A stretch of 64,000 nucleotides of DNA, taken from Desmospora profundinema. GTDB taxonomy: Bacteria; Bacillota; Bacilli; Thermoactinomycetales; DSM-45169. Made by a program: the position numbers and the translations under genes. Of the stretch, positions 37,533-46,080 are shown piece by piece. How positions within the stretch are numbered: position 1 is the first letter of the stretch; each line of letters starts with the position of its first letter. The stretch is taken from the NCBI RefSeq assembly GCF_031454155.1, contig NZ_JAVDQG010000007.1, positions 144,064-208,063 of the forward strand, in the 5' to 3' direction. Below the pieces are notes generated by a model. The model saw only the letters and a list, made by a program, of their open reading frames with translations. It made no database searches and was not told the DNA's origin.

Positions 37533-38357
37533 TCAATCCCTCCCGTGGAATAAGGTTCCCATCTTCACCCGAATACGTCGCTCTCTTACATCCACTTCAT
37601 CAACAGTGGCAAGGGAAATGTAATCGTCGACCAACCGTTCTTCCGCCCGGCTTTCCGCCATCACCCCGACACCCACCACTTCCGCACGAAACTCTTCCAG
37701 CAGGTCAAACATCCCGCGTACCGTTCCCCCCGCCTTCATAAAATCATCGATAATAAGGGTTCTGGCTCCTTCCTGCAAGCTGCGCCGGGAGAGGGAAAGG
37801 CTGCCCAGTCGTTTGCTCGAACCGGAGACCGTATTGATGGTGACAACGGAACCTTCCGTGATCCGGCTGTCCCTCCGCACAATGGCCACAGGCACGCCCA
37901 GTTGGCCCGCTGTTGCATAAGCGAGGGGGATTCCTTTGGTTTCAACGGTAACCACCGCATCCACCCGCCGATCATGGAAGACCGTGGCAAATATGCAACC
38001 GATATCCCGAACAAGAGCCGTGTCACCCAATAAGTCCGACAGGTACAAGTATCCTCCGGGAAGAATGCGGGCAGGGTTTTGTAATTCTCCGCACAGACGT
38101 TCCGACAGCTTCCGCGCCCGCTCATCTGAAATCCGGGGAATAAACCGGATGCCTCCCGCTGCCCCCGAAACGGTTTCCAGCATCCCCTCCCCCTCTTCCC
38201 GAAACACATCATGAACAATGGCCAAGTCCTCGCTGATGGAGGACTTGGCCGCTTGATAGCGCTCAGCAAAGGTGCTAAGAGGGATGAGGCGATGCGGGTG
38301 GCTCATGAGCTGTTGGGTCATGTCCACCAGCCGTGCGCTCCGCTTCCACTTTTTCAT
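37533..38357 (-). CDS. purR: Purine operon repressor PurR
   Basis: Represses purine genes and senses PRPP. The 274-aa protein has an N-terminal winged-helix domain (SARLVDMTQQLMSHPHRLIP) and a C-terminal phosphoribosyltransferase-like domain with the PRPP motif LIIDDFMKAGGTVRGM. ATG 38357 has GGGGGG about 6 nt upstream. The order ispE-purR-ridA-spoVG is that of Bacillus. Confidence 0.95.
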   Translation of the reverse strand: MKKWKRSARLVDMTQQLMSHPHRLIPLSTFAERYQAAKSSISEDLAIVHDVFREEGEGMLETVSGAAGGIRFIPRISDERARKLSERLCGELQNPARILPGGYLYLSDLLGDTALVRDIGCIFATVFHDRRVDAVVTVETKGIPLAYATAGQLGVPVAIVRRDSRITEGSVVTINTVSGSSKRLGSLSLSRRSLQEGARTLIIDDFMKAGGTVRGMFDLLEEFRAEVVGVGVMAESRAEERLVDDYISLATVDEVDVRERRIRVKMGTLFHGRD

Positions 38358-38397
38358 CCAAAGCCCCCCAAAATCCGAATGGTTTGCGAAAAATATA

Positions 38398-39288
38398 TCA
38401 CTTTGTACGGATTTGATCAAGTGGAAGACCTTCCAGCCCGCCCATCATCCGAACGGCATACACTTGCCGGCAAAATCCACGCAAACCGTTTACCACACGC
38501 CGCGCCAACGATTCTCGACTGACCAATCCAAAAACGGTCGGACCGCTTCCGGACATGAGCACCCCTTCCGCTCCAAATGCGGACATCCGTTCTTTGATTC
38601 TGGCCACTTTGGGATACGCGGTCAGGGTCACTTGTTCCAACACATTGGAAAGATGATGGCATACTCCATGAAAGTTCCGCGTTTCCAATGCCTGTACCAT
38701 CGCGTCCAGATCGGGACGCTCCTGTTTGTGATCCAAATTCAGGGCGCCGAACACTTCTGCCGTAGATACGCCGTGCTGCGGCTTGGCCAATACCACCCAG
38801 CAAGGCGGCGGCGGAGCGATCGGGGTTAAATCCTCTCCACGCCCCCGTGCGATCGCGGTTCCCCCCCTGACACAAAAAGGGACATCGGAACCCAACTCCA
38901 GGCCCAATTCAGCCAATTCCTCCATTGTCAAGCCCAGATCCCAAAGCTGATTCAGCCCTTTTAAAGTGGCAGCCGCGTCGCTGCTGCCCCCGGCCAATCC
39001 CGCAGCCACCGGAATTTTTTTATGAATCACAATATGGATCCCTTTATTAACGGAAAACCGCTGTTTGACCAAAGCGGCGGCCCGATAGGCGAGGTTTCTG
39101 TCATCAAAGGGAACAAAACCGGAGGTGCTCTCCAGCTGAATCCCTTGGCTCGTCTCGGTCAGATCAATCCGATCCGCCAGATCGATGGTAGTCATCACCA
39201 TTTCCAACTCATGGTATCCATCCGGTCGTTTATGTAGAACATCCAGTGTCAAATTGATTTTAGCCGGTGCTTTCACGGAGATATCCAA
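38398..39288 (-). CDS. ispE: 4-diphosphocytidyl-2-C-methyl-D-erythritol kinase
   Basis: GHMP kinase of the MEP isoprenoid pathway. The 296-aa protein has [24 protein letters not shown] ([14 protein letters not shown] and RPDGYHEL) and the ATP loop [15 protein letters not shown]. The start is a TTG at 39288 with GGGGGG 8 nt upstream; no ATG in frame gives a better start, and the open frame before it has no family similarity. It follows the sspF terminator. Confidence 0.94.
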   Translation of the reverse strand: MDISVKAPAKINLTLDVLHKRPDGYHELEMVMTTIDLADRIDLTETSQGIQLESTSGFVPFDDRNLAYRAAALVKQRFSVNKGIHIVIHKKIPVAAGLAGGSSDAAATLKGLNQLWDLGLTMEELAELGLELGSDVPFCVRGGTAIARGRGEDLTPIAPPPPCWVVLAKPQHGVSTAEVFGALNLDHKQERPDLDAMVQALETRNFHGVCHHLSNVLEQVTLTAYPKVARIKERMSAFGAEGVLMSGSGPTVFGLVSRESLARRVVNGLRGFCRQVYAVRMMGGLEGLPLDQIRTK

Positions 39289-39436
39289 CGAGATTGCCCC
39301 CCTGTCTGCCACCTGTGCTCCATTCTCCGCATGGTTTCTTTTCCCAGGTGGGGAAAAGCTGGCTTTACTATTGTAACATGTGCCTATCCCCCGTGAAAGC
39401 GGAACCGAGGGCAACTCATGCTGAATCGGTCAAACC

Positions 39437-39462
39437 AAAAAGCCGGGGCATCATGCCCCGGC
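39437..39462 (-). terminator. Terminator after sspF
   Basis: GCCGGGGCATGATGCCCCGGC followed by TTTTTGG on the minus strand, 14 nt after the sspF stop (arms GCCGGGGCAT and ATGCCCCGGC). Confidence 0.9.
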
Positions 39463-39476
39463 CCGCCTGTGTTCCG

Positions 39477-39647
39477 TTATCGTTCGGTCATGCGCTCTTC
39501 GGCCAGCTGAATCGCCCGTTTAACCATGTTTCCGGCGTCCCGTGCTTTGATTCCACCCCAGCCTTCCTGTTGCACGACATCATAAAATCCCAGTTCCTTG
39601 GCCAGTTCGACTTTCAATGCATCCGACATGACACCGCGTCGCGCCAA
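39477..39647 (-). CDS. sspF: Small acid-soluble spore protein, alpha/beta type (SspF)
   Basis: The 56-aa DNA-binding spore protein has [20 protein letters not shown] and [16 protein letters not shown], the two conserved helices. The start is TTG 39647, with AAAGGAGG 7 nt upstream; this gives an N-terminus (ARRRGVMS-like) matching B. subtilis SspF. It is expected under sigma-G in the forespore. It lies next to ispE, as in Bacillus, but nrdAB now lies between it and veg. Confidence 0.93.
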   Translation of the reverse strand: MARRGVMSDALKVELAKELGFYDVVQQEGWGGIKARDAGNMVKRAIQLAEERMTER

Positions 39648-39717
39648 TGGGATTCCTCCTTTTGATGAAAACACAGGCACCCATTAGTATGATCGTTCCT
39701 GCCGAGGGTATCCCCGT

Positions 39718-40758
39718 TTACAATTCGTCAAACCCGTTGGCATCTGACACCTTGGTGTACTGGCGCGACTTTCCTTCAAAGAAGTCCTGTTTTCCGCTGT
39801 TGACATCCTCGTATGCAAGAATCCAGCGCATGGGGTTTTGCCGATATCCCGGAAAAGGCGGTTCCGCCCCCAGCTCCCGTACACGCTTATTCGCCATAAA
39901 CCGGATGTAAGCATCCAACTCCTCCGGTCCAATTCCAGGAAAACGGTCCCCCAGGATATATCGCCCCCACCGAATTTCTAATTCCGCCGCTCGCCGGAAG
40001 GTTTCCGTAACAAAGGCACGGGTGTCGTCGGTATCCAATTCCGGCCGTTCCGCCAACAGCTCCTTGAAAATCTGTACAAACAAACGGACATGGAGCTGTT
40101 CATCCCGGTTGATGTAGTTGATCATGGTGGAGGTGGCTACCATCTTTTGATTGCGGGCGAGGTTGTAAAAGAACGCGAAACCGGAATAGAAATTTAAGCC
40201 CTCCAGGATGACGTCGTACACGATGGACTCCATCAAGGTACGAGGAGTCGGGTTTTCCACAAACGCTTCATACCCCTGAGCGATGAAATCGTTCCGTTCC
40301 CGCAATACCTCGTCCGTCTTCCAATATTCGAAGATACGGTCCTGTTCCCGTTTATCCACCAAGGATGACAATACATACGAATACGACTGGTTATGGACGA
40401 CTTCCTGAAAGGAGAGAACCGCCATCAAAGCGGATAAACTGGAATCCGTCAAGTAATCCGCCACCCGGGAGGAGTAGTCGGTTTGGATGGAATCGAGAAA
40501 CGCCAGCAATCCGATGATCCGTTTAAAAGCAAAGCGTTCGTCTTCACTCAGATCCTTCCAATGCTTCACGTCTTCCGCCATATTGATTTCAAAAGGGGTC
40601 CAAAAATGAGCCAGCATGTTTTTGTAAAGCGGATAGGCCCACGGAAAACGGCAGTCGTCCCAGTTAAGCACATTGGAAGAGCGTCCTCCCACGATGCCGG
40701 TGCTGGCATTGGGAGCTGTTACATCATACAGCTTTCGCTTCGGCAATTGGACTTCCAT
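39718..40758 (-). CDS. nrdB: Class I ribonucleotide reductase, small (radical) subunit
   Basis: The 346-aa protein carries the di-metal site: Asp89, Glu119, His122, Glu186, Glu220 and His223, in the motifs FLDSIQ, FQEVVHNQSY, ILEGLNF and DEQLH. Tyr126, four residues after His122, fits the radical tyrosine. ATG 40758 has AAAGGGG 7 nt upstream and follows nrdA by 16 nt. No nrdI or nrdH is nearby, arguing for a class Ia-like system, although metal choice cannot be seen. Confidence 0.95.
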   Translation of the reverse strand: MEVQLPKRKLYDVTAPNASTGIVGGRSSNVLNWDDCRFPWAYPLYKNMLAHFWTPFEINMAEDVKHWKDLSEDERFAFKRIIGLLAFLDSIQTDYSSRVADYLTDSSLSALMAVLSFQEVVHNQSYSYVLSSLVDKREQDRIFEYWKTDEVLRERNDFIAQGYEAFVENPTPRTLMESIVYDVILEGLNFYSGFAFFYNLARNQKMVATSTMINYINRDEQLHVRLFVQIFKELLAERPELDTDDTRAFVTETFRRAAELEIRWGRYILGDRFPGIGPEELDAYIRFMANKRVRELGAEPPFPGYRQNPMRWILAYEDVNSGKQDFFEGKSRQYTKVSDANGFDEL

Positions 40759-40774
40759 CGTTTTACCCCTTTCA

Positions 40775-43015
40775 TCAGGATGAGCAACTTTCACAATCGT
40801 CGTACTGGGACGAAGTGGAACGGGTATAGTAAGTGGTCTTGACGCCGGATTGCCAAGCGGTTAGATGAAGTTCCAACAACTCCTTGGCACGGACATCATG
40901 TTTCACATATAGATTGAAAGACTGGGACTGATCGATATGACGCTGACGGGCCACCAACTGGCGCAGGCTCCAGCGGGGGTCGATCTCATGGGCGGGTTTG
41001 TACACCCATGCCGTCCGCGGGCTGAGATCAGGGGCCGTCACCGGAATCTTGTAGTTTTTCTTCTCTTCGCTGTATTCCTGACGGAATACCGGATCGATGG
41101 ATGCGGTGCTGCCTGCGATGACAGAGGTGCTGGCGTTGGGTGCCACCGCCAGCAGGTATCCGTTGCGAAGCCCGTGGTAGTGAACGTCTTCCGCCAATCG
41201 CTGCCAACGGTGAGAAGAATAGTTGCGACGCCGGATCCAGGCTCCTGTATCCCATTCACTTCCCTTGAACAACGGGTACGCCCCTTTTTCCCGGGCCAGC
41301 TCCATCGAAGCGCGAATGGTTTGGTAAGCGATCTCCTCATATAATTCATCCGCCAAGGCGACGCCTTCCTCCGATTCCCACGGAATTCCCTTTAAGGCCA
41401 ACAGGTGGTGCCAACCAAATGTGCCCAGTCCCACCGCCCGATAGCGTTTGTTGGTGCGGCTTGCCTGCAACACCTCCAGCGTGTTCAGGTCGATCACATT
41501 GTCCAGCATTCGAACCTGGATTGGAATGAGGCGCTCCAGCACCCCGTCCGGCACCGCCCGTCCCAGGTTGATGGAAGACAAGTTGCAGACGACGAAATCA
41601 CCCGGTTCTTTGGTGATTAGGATTTTCCCGTCTTCCAGCTGTTCCTCGATCACCCGGGTAGGAGACTGATTCTGGGTGATCTCCGTACACAAGTTGGAGG
41701 AGTAGATCATACCGGCGTGCTTATTGGGGTTTTCCCGGTTTACTTCATCCCGGTAGAAAAGATACGGGGTTCCCGTTTCCAATTGGGAGATGAGCACCCG
41801 CTTCATCACTTCAATCGCCGGAACCTTCTCCTTGGAAAGGCCGGGGTGCTCGATACAAGCCTGGTACCGCTTGCGAAACGTTCCTTCTCCCCGCTTCTCA
41901 TCGTAGCTGTCCTCCAACGACCACCCCATCAAGCGCCGCACCTCATGGGGATCAAACAGATACCAATCCCCTCTCTCCTCCACTTTTTCCATAAAGAGAT
42001 CAGGAACGCAGACCCCGGTAAACAGATCATGGGTTCGCAAACGTTCGTCCCCGTTGTTCAGTTTCGCATCCAGGAAAGCAAAAATATCACGGTGCCACAC
42101 ATCCAGATAAACGGCGATGGAGCCCTGTCGTTGACCCAGCTGGTCTACGCTGACCGCCGTGTTGTTCAACTGTTTCATCCAGGGAAGAACACCGGAAGAA
42201 ACCCCCTGAAAACCCCGGATATCACTGCCGCGAGCCCTGATTTTGCCCAGATAGACACCAATCCCGCCGCCGCCCTTGGACAACGTGGCCACATCCGTGT
42301 TGGTATCGTAAATACCCCGCAGAGAATCATCTACCGTGTCGATAAAGCAGGAAGAGAGCTGACCAAACGCTTTGCCGGCATTCGCCAGCGTCGGAGTAGC
42401 CACAGTCATATATAAATGACTCAGTGCCCAGTATGTTTCCCGCACCCGATCCAACCGCCGGTCCGCCCTTTCATGGGCCATCAACACCATCGCGATCACC
42501 ATCAACCGCTCCTGGGGCAGCTCCATCACTGCTCCTTCGTGTGACCGCGCCAAATAACGATCCGCCAATGTGCGAAGCCCCACGTATGTAAACAACTGAT
42601 CCCGCTCCGGTCGGATCTCCCGGCCGAGTGTCAAAATCTCCTCATGGGAGTAGTTCTTCGTCAACAGGGGGGAATAGATCTCTTTATCCGTCAATGTATG
42701 AATTAAATCCGCAAAGGGGCCGTAGGGGTTCTTATCCGGATCGTACCCGCGATAGGCTCCAGCCAATCGGTACAGGTGGGAGGCATAGAGGCGGGAAGCG
42801 ACAAACGTCCAGTCCGGAGCTTCCCGTCGAATCTCTTCCAGCGCATGCAAAATCAGCCCTTGTGTCCACTCCTCTTCATCCAGCCCTTGTTGGCTCAGCT
42901 TTTCCGCTCGGCTTAGGAAAACTTCCGCGTCCAGGCCCGGATGATTGGCCAAAATCCTGCGCAGCGCATCCATCCTCGCTTCCATCGTCTCCTGTTCCAC
43001 CGATAACGTCGCCAT
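40775..43015 (-). CDS. nrdA: Class I ribonucleotide reductase, large (catalytic) subunit
   Basis: Reduces ribonucleotides to deoxyribonucleotides. The 746-aa protein has the catalytic Cys pair Cys223 (SSCFID) and Cys477 (VVCNLSS), the active-site trio Asn441, Cys443 and Glu445 (SSNLCTEI), and a C-terminal CESC for thioredoxin-type re-reduction. No ATP-cone is visible at the N-terminus, so dATP overall inhibition of the usual type is unlikely. ATG 43015 has AAAGGGTGG upstream. The leader carries an NrdR box and an interrupted cobalamin riboswitch. Confidence 0.96.
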   Translation of the reverse strand: MATLSVEQETMEARMDALRRILANHPGLDAEVFLSRAEKLSQQGLDEEEWTQGLILHALEEIRREAPDWTFVASRLYASHLYRLAGAYRGYDPDKNPYGPFADLIHTLTDKEIYSPLLTKNYSHEEILTLGREIRPERDQLFTYVGLRTLADRYLARSHEGAVMELPQERLMVIAMVLMAHERADRRLDRVRETYWALSHLYMTVATPTLANAGKAFGQLSSCFIDTVDDSLRGIYDTNTDVATLSKGGGGIGVYLGKIRARGSDIRGFQGVSSGVLPWMKQLNNTAVSVDQLGQRQGSIAVYLDVWHRDIFAFLDAKLNNGDERLRTHDLFTGVCVPDLFMEKVEERGDWYLFDPHEVRRLMGWSLEDSYDEKRGEGTFRKRYQACIEHPGLSKEKVPAIEVMKRVLISQLETGTPYLFYRDEVNRENPNKHAGMIYSSNLCTEITQNQSPTRVIEEQLEDGKILITKEPGDFVVCNLSSINLGRAVPDGVLERLIPIQVRMLDNVIDLNTLEVLQASRTNKRYRAVGLGTFGWHHLLALKGIPWESEEGVALADELYEEIAYQTIRASMELAREKGAYPLFKGSEWDTGAWIRRRNYSSHRWQRLAEDVHYHGLRNGYLLAVAPNASTSVIAGSTASIDPVFRQEYSEEKKNYKIPVTAPDLSPRTAWVYKPAHEIDPRWSLRQLVARQRHIDQSQSFNLYVKHDVRAKELLELHLTAWQSGVKTTYYTRSTSSQYDDCESCSS

Positions 43016-43056
43016 AATGGCAGGCCACCCTTTCCATTGAGAGATTGCGGGCCATG

Positions 43057-43083
43057 AAAAAACCACCCGCCAGGGGGGGGTGG
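43057..43083 (-). terminator. Attenuator-type terminator in the nrdA leader
   Basis: CCACCC, nine-base loop, GGGTGG then TTTTTT on the minus strand, 40 nt before the nrdA start. The CCACCC arm could instead pair with GGGTGG in the nrdA ribosome binding region (43025-43030). This is the likely expression platform of the riboswitch. Confidence 0.75.
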
Positions 43084-43216
43084 AAAAACGGCAAATTAGG
43101 ATACAGGCGCGAGTGGTCCATGTGGAACCCGGTGCCGCCTACCACATAGAGAGCACACCAAAAACGCCATCCATCAAATGCCGTTTCCACTCTCAACCCC
43201 CGAAGAATAGAAACGT

Positions 43217-43521
43217 ACCGTGGATTGGGCAGGTCTACTGGCTCATGCTTCCTCCTACTCCGAGCCTTCCCACACCCTGGGACGTGTCTGAACAATCCAT
43301 AGGACAAGATTCCGGGCTGGTATGGCTGTCTTCGTTTCGTTGCAAAAAGCGCAAAGGCTCTCTGCCAGCCATACCAACCCTCCCTTGTTCTCATGGAAAA
43401 ATAAATGACCAGACAGGCCCTAGGTAGGTGCAGTGGCGCATTCGTTTCGTCGGCATTCACAGTTGCGGGGACAGCCCCGGAATCGCACCGGGTTCCCTTT
43501 TCACCCTCGTCAGGGCACCCA
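43217..43521 (-). promoter_or_regulatory. Cobalamin riboswitch, split by an inserted repeat
   Basis: The 5' half (about 43425-43521) has GGTGCCCTGACGAGGGTGAA, AAGGGAACCCGGTGCGATTC and CCCCGCAACTGT, typical of the B12 aptamer. The 3' half (about 43217-43276) has GTGTGGGAAGG and the B12 box AGCCAGTAGACCTGCC. Between the halves is repeat copy 6. CCACTGCACC and GGTGTGG on the two sides can still close the interrupted arm, so the insertion is in a peripheral loop. A class I nrdAB under B12 control is known from Streptomyces and implies a B12-dependent class II enzyme elsewhere. Confidence 0.88.
43281..43419 (+). mobile_element. Dispersed hairpin repeat, copy 6, inserted in the riboswitch
   Basis: The 139-bp element has ends GACGTGTCTG and, inverted, GGCCTGTCTG (8 of 10 match), flanked by CTGG (43277-43280) and CTAG (43420-43423). 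The inner stem is GGGCTGGTATGGCTG (43314-43328) against CAGCCATACCAACCC (43366-43380), with one mismatch. It is the empty form, without the inner module. It carries no gene. Confidence 0.75.
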
Positions 43522-43524
43522 TTT

Positions 43525-43540
43525 CCACAATATATAGTGT
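43525..43540 (-). promoter_or_regulatory. NrdR box upstream of nrdAB
   Basis: ACACTATATATTGTGG on the minus strand matches the NrdR consensus acaCwAtATaTwGtgt at 15 of 16 positions. It contains the likely -10 region, just before the riboswitch. NrdR represses ribonucleotide reductase genes in most bacteria. Confidence 0.82.
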
Positions 43541-43545
43541 TTTTC

Positions 43546-43561
43546 TTGATGATATCATCAA
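43546..43561. promoter_or_regulatory. Second palindrome upstream of nrdAB
   Basis: TTGATGATATCATCAA is a perfect 16-bp palindrome centred 21 bp from the NrdR box, two helical turns. NrdR boxes usually occur in pairs in phase with the helix; this one is far from the consensus apart from its ATAT centre, so it may be a degenerate partner or another operator. Confidence 0.45.
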
Positions 43562-43603
43562 AATGTATGGTTCTATCCTATCGTATTCCCAGGGTCGATG
43601 CAA

Positions 43604-43639
43604 TAAAAAAATCCGAGCCCTCAAATCCGGATCTCGGAT
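43604..43639 (-). terminator. Second terminator after veg
   Basis: ATCCGAG, 15-nt loop region, CTCGGAT then seven T on the minus strand. It insulates nrdAB from the strong veg promoters. Confidence 0.85.
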
Positions 43640-43646
43640 AAAACAA

Positions 43647-43670
43647 ATAGAACACGTCACCGTGTTCTAT
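43647..43670 (-). terminator. First terminator after veg (contains the stop codon)
   Basis: ATAGAACACG, GTGA, CGTGTTCTAT then TTGTTTT on the minus strand. The veg TAG stop (43667-43669) is inside the stem. Confidence 0.75.
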
Positions 43671-43948
43671 TGCGGGTTTTTTACATATTTCACAGGAACT
43701 TGTCCCTCATCTTGAAACACGGTCAGTTCCACCGTCTCTGTCAGGATGTCAGCGTAACTGTAGGAGACACGTTCAAACGAGTGTTGCTCCTCGTCCAGCT
43801 TCACGATGAACACGGAGGGATATGTCTCTTCCAGTACTCCACTTCGTTCAATGGTCTTTCGACGTCCGCTGTTGGCTTTGAGACGGATTTTTTGCCCAAT
43901 GTAACCTTCCAACGTACGCTTTATCTCAGATAGCGCATTCCTACCCAT
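43667..43948 (-). CDS. veg: Veg protein
   Basis: The 93-aa protein matches B. subtilis Veg: [40 protein letters not shown] and [17 protein letters not shown]. Veg stimulates biofilm formation in B. subtilis and is among its most abundant transcripts. ATG 43948 has GAGGTGG 9 nt upstream. Two tandem promoters precede it and two terminators follow, so it is monocistronic. Confidence 0.95.
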   Translation of the reverse strand: MGRNALSEIKRTLEGYIGQKIRLKANSGRRKTIERSGVLEETYPSVFIVKLDEEQHSFERVSYSYADILTETVELTVFQDEGQVPVKYVKNPQ

Positions 43949-43975
43949 TACAATCGACCACCTCACTCGTAACCC

Positions 43976-44005
43976 ATTGTATCACAGTGAGGTCAACTTT
44001 GTCAA
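43976..44005 (-). promoter_or_regulatory. veg promoter, proximal
   Basis: TTGACA (44000-44005), 18-nt spacer, TACAAT (43976-43981) on the minus strand. Confidence 0.82.
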
Positions 44006-44012
44006 AAGTTGA

Positions 44013-44042
44013 ATTATAGCAGTGGGACAACCCAGCTGTCAA
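44013..44042 (-). promoter_or_regulatory. veg promoter, distal
   Basis: TTGACA (44037-44042), 18-nt spacer, TATAAT (44013-44018), full consensus in both boxes. The two promoters are 37 bp apart. Confidence 0.85.
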
Positions 44043-44098
44043 CGGATTTTTTTGCTGAAATCAGGCGAAAAATGGCCTAACGAGACGCACCGTTATGA

Positions 44099-44572
44099 TC
44101 ACTTGGTAAAACGGTCGGCAACGGCGCTGGCCGCGTAAGCATCCGGCTTGATTTTAGCCGTATAACCCACCGACGTCACCCAGCCGACCACTTCCTGAAT
44201 CAGTTTGCGCGTTTCCCCTTTTCGCCCCACATCCAAATGGATCTCTACGGGCAACTCCATGGAGGCACCCAGAAACCCCTTCTCCTTCAAACGATCCATA
44301 CAAGCCAGGCTGTATTCCGTTTCCTTATAGATCCGATAGCGCAGATCGAGGATGGGCCGGCTCCGCTTCTTGGCGTAGAAGAAGAGGGCTCCTTTCCCCA
44401 CCCGGTGCAAGATGACAGCCGTAACAAACAAGGTACCACGATGGCTGGTTTGCGAGTCGGTTCCTATCACCATTTTATAGCAGGCGGATCGGTCCTCTTC
44501 GATGAACGCACAGATGGATGCAATCATTTTCTCCAGTTCGATCCGACCTTTTCGCGGATGGATAAAGTCCAT
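44099..44572 (-). CDS. YkuK-type ribonuclease H-like protein (DUF458)
   Basis: The 157-aa protein resembles B. subtilis YkuK. MVIGTDSQTS (metal-binding Asp in the first strand), HLDVGRKGETRKLIQEVVGW and the C-terminal KPDAYAASAVADRFTK are typical of DUF458, predicted to have an RNase H fold. No activity is proven for the family. ATG 44572 has GGAGGGG 4 nt upstream. It occupies the place of the spore protease gene yabG in B. subtilis. Confidence 0.85.
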   Translation of the reverse strand: MDFIHPRKGRIELEKMIASICAFIEEDRSACYKMVIGTDSQTSHRGTLFVTAVILHRVGKGALFFYAKKRSRPILDLRYRIYKETEYSLACMDRLKEKGFLGASMELPVEIHLDVGRKGETRKLIQEVVGWVTSVGYTAKIKPDAYAASAVADRFTK

Positions 44573-44619
44573 GGGTCCCCTCCAGGGTGGCTCCCACAAA
44601 GGATGCCAATCTTACCCTC

Positions 44620-45504
44620 TTATGATATGTGTGGAAGAATCCGTTCATCCAAGTGGTTCGTCAAACAGGCGAACTCTTCCAGAGACAAGGTTTCCCCTCG
44701 ACGACGCGGATCGATCCCAGCCGCCTCCAGCGCACCGATCAATACCTCTTTACCCAGGTCCGCGGGCAACAGAGGGGCCAGCGCGTTGGGAAGGGTTTTA
44801 CGCCGCCGGTTGAAGGCGGCACGGATGATTTGAAACAACAGGCGTTCGTGATTCACTTCGACCGGCGGCTGGCTGCGCACATTGAGACGGATAACGGCAG
44901 AGTCCACTTGCGGCCGGGGAATAAAAACATGAGCCGGAACGCGGCAAACCCACTCCGGATCCGCATAGTAACGGGTGGCCACCGTAATGGAACCATACGC
45001 TTTGGTCCCCGGTTCCGCCGTCAACCGCTCTGCCACTTCTTTTTGGATCATCACCACGATATGGGCCAAGGGCAGCCGCTCTTCCAACAACCGCATCAAA
45101 ATGGGGGTAGTCACGTAGTAAGGCAGATTGGCAACGACGCTGGGGCGGGGGTTTGTCCCCAGCTCATCCCGGATCAATGCCGCCAGATTCACCTTCATGA
45201 CGTCCCCGTGAACAACGGAAACATGGGGTTGATCGGCAAACAACTCTTCCAACACGGGCACGAGCCGCCCGTCCAGCTCCACCGCCACTACGCGTCCCGC
45301 CTCGCTGGCCAAGCGTTGTGTCAAAGCACCCACCCCTGGTCCGATTTCCAACACACCGGTGCGGGAGTCCAATTCCGCCGCTTTCATCATTTTGTCCAAC
45401 ACATGTTGGTCTGTGAGAAAGTGTTGTCCCAAACTCTTTTTCAACTGAATGCCGTGACGGGCTAGGATCTCACGCGTCCGCCCGGTGATCCAGGTCGAAG
45501 TCAT
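44620..45504 (-). CDS. rsmA: 16S rRNA dimethyladenosine transferase
   Basis: Dimethylates A1518 and A1519 (E. coli numbering) of 16S rRNA; also called KsgA. The 294-aa protein has KKSLGQHFL, the SAM motif LEIGPGVGALT and the catalytic VVANLPYYVTTP, then the C-terminal domain with FNRRRKTLPNAL. Its ATG lies inside the 3' end of rnmV (35-nt overlap), as in many Bacillales. Confidence 0.96.
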   Translation of the reverse strand: MTSTWITGRTREILARHGIQLKKSLGQHFLTDQHVLDKMMKAAELDSRTGVLEIGPGVGALTQRLASEAGRVVAVELDGRLVPVLEELFADQPHVSVVHGDVMKVNLAALIRDELGTNPRPSVVANLPYYVTTPILMRLLEERLPLAHIVVMIQKEVAERLTAEPGTKAYGSITVATRYYADPEWVCRVPAHVFIPRPQVDSAVIRLNVRSQPPVEVNHERLLFQIIRAAFNRRRKTLPNALAPLLPADLGKEVLIGALEAAGIDPRRRGETLSLEEFACLTNHLDERILPHIS

Positions 45505-46057
45505 CCGCCTCCCCCCCTTTCAGCTGGTTCAAAGCGGTTTCAAACTCTTCCCGGGTGATCCGGAGGAGATGGATGCGTTTAAAAAACTGGCGGCCATTGG
45601 CATAGCCCACACCAAGGAAACGACTGAGCGCAAGCCGTCGCTCCCTGGAACCGGGGCCCCCGGAAAGACCCGCTTCCAGATACCGCTCCCAGGATACTCC
45701 CCGGTCAAACGTTCCCTCCTCCTCCAGGCGGGCTTCCACCAGCGCGGATCGGATGACTTCCGGTGCCGCATGTTCTACACCGACCCCATAAGGTCCCCGG
45801 GCCCGCTCTTCCAGAACAAACGCATGCTTTAAGCCGGGCACCTCCCGGGAAAGGATTCGCCGGATCCGCTCCCCAGCTGCATCCGGGTCGGTAAAGACGA
45901 TCGCCCCCCGCACCTGTTGCGCTCGCCGTACATCGGCGATCACATCGGGTCCGACGGCGGAACCCCCGGTTTCGATGGTATCTGCTTGAACCGCCCGCTT
46001 AATGGCGGCCGTATCTTTTTTTCCTTCGACGACGATAACTTCCTTAATTGGTTTCAA
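45470..46057 (-). CDS. rnmV: Ribonuclease M5
   Basis: Cleaves the 5S rRNA precursor with help from L18. The 195-aa protein has the TOPRIM motifs VIVVEGKKDTAAI and VFTDPDAAGERIRR, and a C-terminal part with SREVPG and RRLALSRFLGVGYANGRQF (two stretches). A 5S rRNA gene lies at the right end of this window. It is followed by rsmA and preceded by tatD. Confidence 0.95.
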   Translation of the reverse strand: MKPIKEVIVVEGKKDTAAIKRAVQADTIETGGSAVGPDVIADVRRAQQVRGAIVFTDPDAAGERIRRILSREVPGLKHAFVLEERARGPYGVGVEHAAPEVIRSALVEARLEEEGTFDRGVSWERYLEAGLSGGPGSRERRLALSRFLGVGYANGRQFFKRIHLLRITREEFETALNQLKGGEADDFDLDHRADA

Positions 46058-46080
46058 CGTGGGTACGTTCTTCCTTCCAG

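Larger units (their letters stand above)
43016..43666. other. Regulatory region upstream of nrdA
   Basis: The 651-nt gap is filled by the nrdA attenuator, the split riboswitch with repeat copy 6, the NrdR box and the two veg terminators. There is no protein-coding gene in it. Confidence 0.7.
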
